Shown piece by piece: positions 1 through 6,464 of a stretch of DNA of 15,677 bases. Location: NCBI GenBank assembly GCA_937877165.1, contig CALEFO010000164.1:1-15677 (forward strand), in the 5' to 3' direction. A model generated the notes under the pieces. That model did no database searches. It saw only the letters and a list, made by a program, of their open reading frames with translations, and was not told where the DNA came from. This stretch comes from an uncultured Lachnospiraceae bacterium (lineage in GTDB: Bacteria > Bacillota > Clostridia > Lachnospirales > Lachnospiraceae). Each line of letters starts with the position of its first letter. The stretch's first letter is position 1. Position numbers and translations under genes: made by a program.

Positions 1-50
1 GGCGGCACCAATTCGTGTTTGAATGCGATCGCATCGGCGATCACATTCAA
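1..50 (-). CDS. possible 5' end of a gene running off the left edge
   Basis: On the minus strand a GAGGT Shine-Dalgarno sequence (61-57) is followed six bases later by TTG (50-48), then an open frame to the window edge (about 16 codons, reading L/M-N-V-I-A-D-A-I-A-F-K-H-E-L-V-P). An in-frame GTG at 44-42 is the alternative start; the ATG at 46-44 is followed directly by TGA and cannot be used. The frame runs through a long palindrome (17-52), which argues that this may be repeat DNA rather than a gene. No family is recognised. It would lie downstream of plsC on the same strand. Very weak call. Confidence 0.2.
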   Translation of the reverse strand, partial: MNVIADAIAFKHELVP

Positions 51-52
51 AC
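17..52. repeat. 16-bp inverted repeat, 4-base loop
   Basis: Arms 17-32 (gtttgaatgcgatcgc) and 37-52 (gcgatcacattcaaac) are reverse complements at 15 of 16 positions around the loop atcg. As RNA from either strand this would be a very stable hairpin. On the minus strand it starts right after the GAGGT ribosome site contributed by the neighbouring 49-bp repeat, so it would bury any start codon there. It lacks a T tract on either side and does not look like a normal terminator. It may be an extension of the neighbouring repeat, a mobile-element end or a regulator site. Confidence 0.7.
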
Positions 53-100
53 TTATACCTCGCTGAGGCAAAATCCGCGAAGGCGGTTTTGCCGAATGCG
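52..100 (-). repeat. 49-bp structured intergenic repeat, copy 1
   Basis: This stretch is 47/49 identical to 9013-9061; the only differences are at 62 and 79. On the minus strand it reads a GCATTCGGC lead, a hairpin of 11 paired bases with one bulged base (arms GGCAAAACCGC and GCGG-A-TTTTGCC), then TCAGCGAGGTATAAG, which contains a Shine-Dalgarno-like GAGG. It begins 12 bases after the plsC stop. Copy 2 stands in the leader of glgP in the same orientation and supplies that gene's ribosome site. It resembles a REP-type dispersed palindromic element, but the family is not one I can name. Confidence 0.85.
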
Positions 101-112
101 GCAGCCAGTGCA

Positions 113-874
113 TCAGTCCGCGCTGCGTTCGCCCTTCCACTTGTCCGGTGCATACTGCTGATACGTTTCCGCCACAACATCCTCCACTTTCTGATGCAGG
201 ACCTTGCGGTCCGCAATGGAAAGTTCCTTTGTCTCAATCGGCTTGCCGAAAATAATGGCAACCGGAGTCTTGCAAACCCTCAGCGGATGATCCTCCAGAA
301 CATTTCCAGTTCCAATGAATGTCACAGGGACAACCGGAGCCCCGGCGCGGATTGCAATCTTAAAGCTTCCGCCCTTGAACGGAAGGAGCGTTCCCTCCTC
401 GTGACAGCGGGTTCCCTCCGGGAAAATCAGGACAGAGCTTCCCTTCTTCATTCCGTCTGCGGCATCCGCAACCATCTGTGCACCGGCCCGGATATCCTTT
501 CGGTTCAGAAACAGGCAGTGGATCCGCTTCATCCAGAAGTGCAGCAACGGGATCTTACCGAGCTCTTCTTTCGCAATGATAATAAACGGTCTCGGAAGAA
601 GCGATGCTACCATGATGATATCGAAAATAGAACGGTGATTGCCCGCGAACATCACGCCGCGATCCTTTGGAATGTTCTCCCTGCCGATCACCGTAACAGG
701 GCAGCCCGTCATCGCAGTTACCATCCGCAGTCCCCAGCAGACAAAAGCATAATTAAACCGGTCCGCCGCCCCGGGAGAAATTTTCCCGACAATCCACATC
801 ACCGGCATCATCGGAAGAGAACAGAGAAAGAAAAATACAGCGGCCAGAATGGCCAGAATCGTGCGAAACGACAT
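113..874 (-). CDS. plsC: 1-acyl-sn-glycerol-3-phosphate acyltransferase
   Basis: The protein (253 aa) transfers an acyl group to lysophosphatidic acid to make phosphatidic acid, at the inner face of the membrane in phospholipid synthesis. An N-terminal hydrophobic segment (about residues 4-30) anchors it. The acyltransferase boxes are all present in order: NHRSIFD (His80 and Asp85, the catalytic HX4D motif), FLNRKD (122-127), FPEGTR (151-156, glycerophosphate binding) and APVVPV (179-184). Length is normal for the bacterial family. The ATG at 874 follows AAGGAG at a 7-base distance. It is divergent from pyrC; an extended -10 promoter (916-924) serves it. A 1-acylglycerol acyltransferase of slightly different acceptor specificity cannot be excluded, but nothing is missing or odd. 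Confidence 0.95.
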   Translation of the reverse strand: MSFRTILAILAAVFFFLCSLPMMPVMWIVGKISPGAADRFNYAFVCWGLRMVTAMTGCPVTVIGRENIPKDRGVMFAGNHRSIFDIIMVASLLPRPFIIIAKEELGKIPLLHFWMKRIHCLFLNRKDIRAGAQMVADAADGMKKGSSVLIFPEGTRCHEEGTLLPFKGGSFKIAIRAGAPVVPVTFIGTGNVLEDHPLRVCKTPVAIIFGKPIETKELSIADRKVLHQKVEDVVAETYQQYAPDKWKGERSAD

Positions 875-915
875 TGGAAAGCTCCTTACTTTTTTATTTC
901 TTGTATCCGTGTATC

Positions 916-924
916 AGTATACCA
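916..924 (-). promoter_or_regulatory. extended -10 promoter of plsC
   Basis: The minus strand reads TGGTATACT (924-916), that is TGn followed by TATACT, an extended -10 box. No good -35 is visible 16-18 bases upstream, which is usual for extended -10 promoters. The start of transcription would fall near 909, giving a leader of about 35 bases containing the AAGGAG site of plsC. Confidence 0.55.
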
Positions 925-926
925 TA

Positions 927-935
927 TGCTAAAAT
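927..935 (+). promoter_or_regulatory. extended -10 promoter of pyrC
   Basis: The plus strand reads TGCTAAAAT: TGn followed by TAAAAT. It lies only a few bases from the plsC -10 on the other strand, so the two divergent promoters almost touch and polymerase binding at one may exclude the other. The predicted start is near 942, inside the inverted repeat at 931-953, and the leader is about 73 bases long. Confidence 0.45.
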
Positions 936-953
936 CAGTATTGGACTGATTTT
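931..953. promoter_or_regulatory. 9-bp inverted repeat at the pyrC transcription start
   Basis: AAAATCAGT (931-939) and ACTGATTTT (945-953) are perfect reverse complements around ATTGG. The repeat overlaps the proposed -10 and start point of pyrC, a typical operator position. It does not match the PyrR RNA anti-antiterminator as I know it, and no terminator follows. The regulator is unknown. Confidence 0.5.
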
Positions 954-1014
954 CACACAGCTTCCATTGTGAAGAAGATCAGCAAAAGAATGCAGAGAAA
1001 GTAGAGAACACGAT

Positions 1015-2319
1015 ATGTTACTGATTGCAAACGGAACCATCATTGACCCAGGAACAGGATTCGAAGGAAAGGAAGATCTTCTCATTGGTGATGACGGTAA
1101 AATTGTCGGTCATGCCCCGTATGGAGAACTGACAGCAGACCGCATTCTCGACGCCTCCGGCTGCATCGTGGCGCCGGGTCTTGTAGATACGCATTCTCAC
1201 TTCCGCGACCCCGGCTTCACCTACAAGGAGGACCTGCACACCGGATCCCTGGCAGCTGCCGCCGGAGGCTATACTACCGTGATCCTGATGGCCAACACAA
1301 AGCCTCCCGTGGATTCTGTAGAAACACTGACAGACATCCTCTCACGAGGGAAAAAAGAAGCGATTCACATCTACAGCGCCGCCAATGTCACCAGAGGCAT
1401 GAGTGGCCGAAAGGTCAATGATCTGGAAGCTCTCGCGCATGCCGGAGCTTCTGTTTTTACTGATGACGGAAAACCCATTCTTGATGAAGCGGTCTTCCGC
1501 GCCGCTTTGGAAAAGGCAAATTCCCTCGGCATTCCCGTCAGCCTTCACGAGGAAGACCCTCAGTATATCCGTGAAAACGGAATCAACGCAGGCAGCAAGG
1601 CGGCTCTTTCTCTTCACATCACCGGATCGGACCGCATGGCAGAAATTTCCATGGTGGAACGCGACACACGCATTGCCGAGGAGCTCGGTGCCCGTCTGCT
1701 CATTCAGCACATCAGCACCAAGGAGGGCGTCGATCTGGTCCGCAGGGCACGAGCCCGGAATCCACGGATCCACGCGGAGGCAACGCCGCAGCATTTCTCT
1801 CTCACGGAGGATGCGGTGCTCACGACCGGAAGCCTTGCAAAAGTAAATCCTCCCCTGCGGACAGAGGAGGATCGTCTTGCCATTATTCACGGTCTGCAGG
1901 ACGGAACCATTGATATCATCGCGACCGACCATGCCCCGCACAGTACCGAAGAAAAATCCGTAACGCCGCTCTGGAAGGCCCCCAGCGGAATGATCGGCCT
2001 GGAGACAGCGCTGTCGCTCTCCATTCAGAAGCTCGTGGAGCCCGGCTATCTTGCCATGATGGACATGCTGGCTCTTCTTACCTGCAATCCAGCAGATTAT
2101 TATCGACTTCCTGCGGGGACTCTGGCCCCCGGAGCCTGCGCGGACATCGTAATCTTTGATCCGGCTGCCCGCCGTACGATTACAAAGGACTCCTTTCATT
2201 CCAAATCACACAATTCTCCATTCATCGGAGAAGAGCTTCCTGGCGCAGTGCGCTGTACCCTTGCTTCTGGCCGAATAATTTATCAGGATAACAGCTTTGG
2301 CGGCATATCAAAGAAATAA
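1015..2319 (+). CDS. pyrC: dihydroorotase, class I (B. subtilis type)
   Basis: The 434-aa enzyme interconverts N-carbamoyl-L-aspartate and L-dihydroorotate, the third step of de novo UMP synthesis, in the cytosol. It is a metal-dependent amidohydrolase (TIM barrel). Metal ligands are visible: His60 and His62 in DTHSHFRDPG, Asp150/Asp151 in FTDDGKP, His178 in SLHEED, His232 in LIQHIS and Asp305 in ATDHAPH. The FTDDG motif takes the place of the carboxylated lysine and marks the Gram-positive/Aquifex class. R64 of HFRDPG and N94 fit substrate binding. The ribosome site (GAGAAAG/TAGAG) is weak. Unlike the usual Bacillus pyr operon it stands alone, divergent from plsC and convergent with the next gene, with only 12 bases between their stops. 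An allantoinase or hydantoinase relative is less likely because of HFRDPG and overall fit. Confidence 0.95.
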   Translation: MLLIANGTIIDPGTGFEGKEDLLIGDDGKIVGHAPYGELTADRILDASGCIVAPGLVDTHSHFRDPGFTYKEDLHTGSLAAAAGGYTTVILMANTKPPVDSVETLTDILSRGKKEAIHIYSAANVTRGMSGRKVNDLEALAHAGASVFTDDGKPILDEAVFRAALEKANSLGIPVSLHEEDPQYIRENGINAGSKAALSLHITGSDRMAEISMVERDTRIAEELGARLLIQHISTKEGVDLVRRARARNPRIHAEATPQHFSLTEDAVLTTGSLAKVNPPLRTEEDRLAIIHGLQDGTIDIIATDHAPHSTEEKSVTPLWKAPSGMIGLETALSLSIQKLVEPGYLAMMDMLALLTCNPADYYRLPAGTLAPGACADIVIFDPAARRTITKDSFHSKSHNSPFIGEELPGAVRCTLASGRIIYQDNSFGGISKK

Positions 2320-2331
2320 AATGCCTGACCG

Positions 2332-3873
2332 TCAGTTCTTTGCTGTTTCGTCAGGATTCGTTTCTCCACAGATGCATAGCTCCGACAAAATCACACGTTC
2401 CCCCGAAAGAGGCCAGCTGCGAATCAAAGCAGCGGCCTCTTCTTTGTCTGCCGTTTCATACAGGTGCTCCGGCTGATATCCCGCATCCAGAATTCCCGCG
2501 CGGATTCCATAGGGCACATCCTCTCCAACCAAAATGACCCTGCTGCAGATCTCCGCCGCCAGTTCCCCAACTCTTCGGTTAGCCGTCTCCTGAATCGCTC
2601 CGAGCCTTGTGAAGCCAGAGGTTACCAGAATCCGTTCCCCGCTAAAGCCCTCCAGGGTCCTCAGTGCTTCTTCTGCCTGATTCGGGTCCGTATTACCGCT
2701 GTCATCCAGAAGCATTGCATTCGGGATGGACACCAGCTGCATCAGATGCGGCAAAGGTGTGACCGCAGCCATCCTGTACCGGACTTCCTTCTCCGACATT
2801 CCAAGTGCACGTGCAGCCGAAATCGCTCCGATCAGAAGCCGGATCCTTTTTTCACCGACAAGAGCTGTCGTATACTCTTCTCCCTCTCTTCCGGAATCCG
2901 AGACACAGAACTTCGTCCCGATGCTGCTGACGGAAACAATGCGTCCGCGAATATCGCAGTTTTCTCCCAGCCCATAGGTCAGGACCTTATCCTTCTCCAC
3001 GCACTGCAAAAGAGCCTCATCATCTCCGTTGACCATCCGAATTCCATGCGCACCGGAAGGATCTGTTTCTTCAGAAAGTGAACCTAAATCCACCGAGGTC
3101 TGAATCGCAATCTCCGGGTGAAGTGTCTGCACAATGGCCTCCAGCTCCTCCCTGCTGTCCGTCTCCATCGGACAGATCAGGACCTGCAGCCCCGGATCCT
3201 TCATCCCACGGATGATCCGCGCTGCTTCCAGCGCCGTGCGGATGGTTCCTTCTGCTGCCACGGTGCGGTAATGCCCTGAGAGAAGCAGGTAGAGAATTCT
3301 TCCCATCTCCTCCTCATCACCGTTCCCGGAAACCGAGATGATCTGAAGCCCCTTCCGGCGCTTCAAAAGATCTCCGGATTTCCGGATATATTTTATCCCG
3401 ATCCGGTGCTCTGCCGGCGTTCCAATAGCTGCAAGAAACGGCGCCGCAAACGGCTGCAGGAGAAACGCTATGCCGCAGACAAGATGCATCACCCGGATCT
3501 GCGATTTCGGAATACCGAAACACCCGAGAAACAAAATCCCCCACAGCGCTCCCCACAAAAGAAACAATCCGAATAATTTTTTCCTGTTCCCTTTTGGCTC
3601 TTCCCCTTTCTTTCGTCCGAACAAAAGGCTGATGCCAAGAAGATACAGAAACATCATTGCCATTCCAAGCGTCCGATAGCCCATGAACAGAGCCGCCGCC
3701 GGGATGAGCATGAACAGCAGCGGAAGCCAGCGCAGATTCTCCCGCAGCAGAATCTGGAGGTATGTCTTCCTGCTCCAGCCCGCTTCCTGAAGGAGTCCCA
3801 GATAATATCGCATCGTAATGCACAGTGTGAGTGCGTACATCGCCATGAGCATATATTTTCCCACACTGTACAT
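2332..3873 (-). CDS. membrane-anchored degenerate Mur ligase-like protein
   Basis: The start chosen is the ATG at 3873 (513 aa). TTG at 3876 is 9 bases from AAGGAG (3891-3886), ATG 3873 is 12 bases away, and ATG 3885 abuts the site. An upstream ATG at 3933 would start inside the hydratase gene without a good site. Five hydrophobic segments (about 2-22, 48-65, 68-85, 100-120, 127-150) precede a soluble part with the order of MurF/MurE-type ligases. The catalytic marks are gone. Where ligases have GSxGKTST there is SGNGDEEE (182-189), with no Lys and no Thr/Ser. The Glu-Met-Gly of the substrate/Mg loop reads CPMET (234-238). The His-Asn pair before the domain-3 linker is absent. The C-terminal LLDDSGNTDP (388-397, compare IDDAYNANP) and PLPHLMQL remain. 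It probably does not bind ATP; a binding, scaffold or sensor role in the wall is inference. The hydratase stop lies just before its ribosome site, so the two are cotranscribed. Confidence 0.7.
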   Translation of the reverse strand: MYSVGKYMLMAMYALTLCITMRYYLGLLQEAGWSRKTYLQILLRENLRWLPLLFMLIPAAALFMGYRTLGMAMMFLYLLGISLLFGRKKGEEPKGNRKKLFGLFLLWGALWGILFLGCFGIPKSQIRVMHLVCGIAFLLQPFAAPFLAAIGTPAEHRIGIKYIRKSGDLLKRRKGLQIISVSGNGDEEEMGRILYLLLSGHYRTVAAEGTIRTALEAARIIRGMKDPGLQVLICPMETDSREELEAIVQTLHPEIAIQTSVDLGSLSEETDPSGAHGIRMVNGDDEALLQCVEKDKVLTYGLGENCDIRGRIVSVSSIGTKFCVSDSGREGEEYTTALVGEKRIRLLIGAISAARALGMSEKEVRYRMAAVTPLPHLMQLVSIPNAMLLDDSGNTDPNQAEEALRTLEGFSGERILVTSGFTRLGAIQETANRRVGELAAEICSRVILVGEDVPYGIRAGILDAGYQPEHLYETADKEEAAALIRSWPLSGERVILSELCICGETNPDETAKN

Positions 3874-3893
3874 CAATCCCGTCATCTCCTTCT

Positions 3894-6191
3894 CTATTTC
3901 TTCAGGGATCTCCGGTTGTAGTTGATGAGGCACCCATCCAGAATGATCTTCCGCTCTTCTTCGGTGAGATCTCCCAGCGTCACAGTAAACGGCACAAGTG
4001 TCCCTTCTTTCACCACATATCCTTGAATCTTCTCTTTCCTGTTCGCAACGGCCTCACGGATCCTCGGGAAAAACAGGTAGTCCATCTTCTCAAACGGAAG
4101 ATCGCCCGGCGCAATGACAAACGGAAGCATCCCCCAGTTGATCAGGTTGCTGCGGTAGCGCTTCGTTGCGTATTCGTTGGCAATGTTCGCCCAGCCGCCG
4201 AGAACCTTCTGACAGGAAGCAGCCTGCTCACGGGCAGATCCGTCTCCCGGCTTGACGGCGAAAATCGTCGAACCGATTCCGATATTGGCCTTGCTGACCT
4301 CCGGGAATTTCGTCCGGATGGCCATCATAATGTCATGGAACCCGGGCAGGGCCTTCCCAATGCAGGCTCCCACGACCTGCGCTCGCTCGCCTTCCCGCAC
4401 GGCCTTGGCAAGCTCCACATAATCCGGTGCCTTCCGGGACAGTGTAAACTCCGCAAGCCCTTCCGGATTGGAGCGATAGGAAGATGTTTCACCGGACGGA
4501 ATCAGCTCATCTGTTGTCGTAACCGGATCATGAATTTCCGCCACAACGCGGAGTGCCAGATTTTCCGGAAGGGGTTCCATCTTCGGCCAGTCGCGAATGT
4601 TCGGTCCCAGCTGCAGCTCCACATCCGGATCCGCCTGTCCCTTGGAATCAAAGACACGCTTCTCATAGATCTTCGAATCGAAGTGATACGAATACGTCGG
4701 GATATCCTTATCCATCTGTGTTGCCGGCGTAAGGAATCCCTGATGTGCCGCCGTCGCCGCAATGGAGCGCGCATCCATCAGTGCCACATACGAGATCTGT
4801 CCCTTCTGCGGCTTCGACCCCTCGCGGTTCGGGAAGTTTCTCGTCGAATGGCGGATGGAGAATGCGTTGTTGGCAGGCGTATCCCCTGCACCGAAGCAGG
4901 GGCCGCAGAACGCCGTCTTCAGAACTGCACCGGCATCCATAAGCTTTGCCGCCACGCCGTTGCGGATAAGCTCTGCATAAATCGGCTGTGATGCCGGATA
5001 CACCGACAAGGAAAACTTGTCGTTGCCGATGTCCTCTCCGTCCAGAATGCCTGCTGCTTCGCAAATATTCTCAAAGCCGCCGCCTGCACAGCCCGCAATG
5101 ATTCCCTGGTCCACACGCAGCTTCCCATTTACGATCTTATTGGAAAGGTCTGCCCGGACCTGCTCTCCGAAGGAAACCTTTGCACGTTCCTCCACGCCGT
5201 GAAGAATGTCCTTCAGGTTGTGGTTTACTTCCTCAATGGTATAGGCCATGGAAGGATGGAACGGCATTGCAATCATCGGCTCCACCGTGGAAAGATCTAT
5301 GTCGATCACCCCATCGTAGTAGGCACCGCGCTCCGGCTCCAGCTTCCGGTATGCCTCTTCTCGCCCGTGAAGGGCAAGCCATTCCCTTGTCTTCTCATCT
5401 GTCTCCCAGATCGAAGAAAGACAGGTGGTCTCTGTCGTCATGACATCAATGCCGATCCGGTAATCCTCGGACAGGCGGTGAACACCCTCTCCGACGAATT
5501 CCAGAACCTTGTTCTTGACAAAGCCGCTCTCAAACACTGCCCCAATCAGCGCAATATTGACATCATGCGGACCAACACCCCGTTTCGGCTCTCCAGAAAG
5601 GTGAACCGCGATGACTTCGGGCCTTTTGATATCATAGGTCTGCCCCAGAAGCTGCTTCACCAGCTCCGGGCCTCCTTCTCCCATTGCCATCGTTCCGAGA
5701 GCTCCGTATCTCGTATGGGAATCCGAGCCAAGAATCATTCCGCCCGCGGATGCCATCATCTCCCTTGCGTACTGATGAATGACTGCAAGGTGCGGCGGAA
5801 CATAGATCCCACCGTACTTCTGTGCAGCAGTCAGGCCGAACATATGGTCATCCTCATTGATCGTGCCGCCCACCGCGCACAGCGAATTGTGGCAGTTTGT
5901 CAGAACATAAGGAACCGGGAACTTCGTAAGTCCGGACGCTCTTGCCGTCTGAATGATCCCAACGTAGGTAATGTCATGGCTCGTCAGCTGATCGAAGCGA
6001 ATATTCAGCTTCTTCCTGTCGCCGGACTGATTGTGCGACGAAAGGATGCTCCACGCCATGGTCTTGTCACGGCCTTCCTCCCTGCTCTCACGGATTCCTG
6101 CCGCCGCAAGCTTTCCTGCGGCATCTTCATCATCCATCACCCATGCCCCATCTCCGAGATAATAGGCCCCGCTCTTATGTACTGTAACCAT
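3894..6191 (-). CDS. aconitase-superfamily hydratase, YbhJ-like
   Basis: The 765-aa protein is a 4Fe-4S hydro-lyase of the aconitase superfamily, closest in character to the uncharacterised YbhJ group rather than to citrate aconitases AcnA/AcnB. Cluster ligands are visible as Cys368 (IAGCAGG, replacing SCTN) with Cys429 and Cys432 (FCGPCFG). Substrate-side motifs include LTNCHNSLC (97-105), LGSDSHTRYGALG (154-166) and RNFPNREG (451-458). A C-terminal swivel domain follows from about residue 560, so the chain is complete. ATG 6191 is preceded by AAAAGGAG at a good distance. It heads a transcript with the Mur-like gene. A promoter and a GTATAC-centred operator lie upstream. Its stop is TAG, followed three codons later by an in-frame TGA. 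The substrate is unknown; a citrate or methylcitrate isomerase role is possible but not shown by the sequence. Confidence 0.85.
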   Translation of the reverse strand: MVTVHKSGAYYLGDGAWVMDDEDAAGKLAAAGIRESREEGRDKTMAWSILSSHNQSGDRKKLNIRFDQLTSHDITYVGIIQTARASGLTKFPVPYVLTNCHNSLCAVGGTINEDDHMFGLTAAQKYGGIYVPPHLAVIHQYAREMMASAGGMILGSDSHTRYGALGTMAMGEGGPELVKQLLGQTYDIKRPEVIAVHLSGEPKRGVGPHDVNIALIGAVFESGFVKNKVLEFVGEGVHRLSEDYRIGIDVMTTETTCLSSIWETDEKTREWLALHGREEAYRKLEPERGAYYDGVIDIDLSTVEPMIAMPFHPSMAYTIEEVNHNLKDILHGVEERAKVSFGEQVRADLSNKIVNGKLRVDQGIIAGCAGGGFENICEAAGILDGEDIGNDKFSLSVYPASQPIYAELIRNGVAAKLMDAGAVLKTAFCGPCFGAGDTPANNAFSIRHSTRNFPNREGSKPQKGQISYVALMDARSIAATAAHQGFLTPATQMDKDIPTYSYHFDSKIYEKRVFDSKGQADPDVELQLGPNIRDWPKMEPLPENLALRVVAEIHDPVTTTDELIPSGETSSYRSNPEGLAEFTLSRKAPDYVELAKAVREGERAQVVGACIGKALPGFHDIMMAIRTKFPEVSKANIGIGSTIFAVKPGDGSAREQAASCQKVLGGWANIANEYATKRYRSNLINWGMLPFVIAPGDLPFEKMDYLFFPRIREAVANRKEKIQGYVVKEGTLVPFTVTLGDLTEEERKIILDGCLINYNRRSLKK

Positions 6192-6215
6192 TCTCTGTCT
6201 CCTTTTCCATGGTCA

Positions 6216-6230
6216 ACCCCCGAAGGGGAT
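6216..6230 (-). promoter_or_regulatory. C4/G4 hairpin with TTCG loop in hydratase leader
   Basis: On the minus strand ATCCCC-TTC-GGGGGT can fold into a short, stable stem whose loop region is the favoured TTCG. It sits about 10 bases upstream of the AAAAGGAG ribosome site of the hydratase gene. It may shield the leader or affect translation; that role is inference. Confidence 0.4.
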
Positions 6231-6264
6231 CTGACCGACGATCTCGAGGATTTTCAATAAGAAA

Positions 6265-6293
6265 ATTCGAAATGTCCAGAACCATTGCGTCAA
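6265..6293 (-). promoter_or_regulatory. possible second hydratase promoter
   Basis: The minus strand has TTGACG (6293-6288), a 17-base spacer and TCGAAT (6270-6265). The -10 matches TATAAT at only four of six positions. The palindrome CTGTATACAG lies just upstream of its -35. Weak call, listed because spacing and -35 are good. Confidence 0.3.
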
Positions 6294-6296
6294 AAA

Positions 6297-6306
6297 CTGT
6301 ATACAG
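6297..6306. promoter_or_regulatory. operator-like palindrome CTGTATACAG
   Basis: A perfect 10-bp palindrome centred on GTATAC, the same core as the site at 6352-6363. Centre-to-centre distance is 56 bp. The pair could let one dimeric regulator loop the DNA or act on two promoters. GTATAC-centred palindromes are typical of GntR/FCD-family operators, so such a regulator is a reasonable guess; none is encoded in this window. Confidence 0.5.
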
Positions 6307-6308
6307 GA

Positions 6309-6341
6309 ACTCACAGGACAGAAAATCTCCGCCCTGTGAGT
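6309..6341 (-). promoter_or_regulatory. hairpin at the 5' end of the hydratase transcript
   Basis: ACTCACAGG (6309-6317) and CCTGTGAGT (6333-6341) are perfect 9-base reverse complements around a 15-base loop. With the promoter at 6352-6380 the transcript would begin near 6345, so this hairpin would form its very 5' end. It has no T tract and is not a terminator. It could stabilise the mRNA or be a DNA site for a second regulator. Confidence 0.5.
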
Positions 6342-6351
6342 GTCAATATGC

Positions 6352-6363
6352 ATTGTATACAAT
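6352..6363. promoter_or_regulatory. 12-bp operator palindrome ATTGTATACAAT over the -10
   Basis: A perfect 12-bp palindrome that contains the -10 box of the hydratase promoter. The position is that of a repressor site. Its core matches GTATAC-type operators of GntR/FCD regulators; the regulator's identity is inference. Confidence 0.6.
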
Positions 6364-6380
6364 TATACTTTTTCGGTCAA
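6352..6380 (-). promoter_or_regulatory. sigmaA-type promoter of the hydratase/Mur-like unit
   Basis: The minus strand reads TTGACC (6380-6375), a 17-base spacer and TACAAT (6357-6352), each one base off consensus. The -10 is the right half of the palindrome at 6352-6363, so a bound regulator would block it. Leader length is about 150 bases. Confidence 0.7.
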
Positions 6381-6464
6381 TCCCATGCCATGCCAGGCAC
6401 TTCCCCATTTGTACGGAGGTTTCCGCGCACCACCGGCAAGACAGCAGAACTGCCCCTCTGGATA

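Noticed and set aside
3874..3933. Longer start of the Mur-like protein at 3933
   Set aside because: It would begin 40 bases inside the hydratase gene with no good ribosome site. AAGGAG at 3891-3886 points to a start at 3876 or 3873, or less likely 3885.
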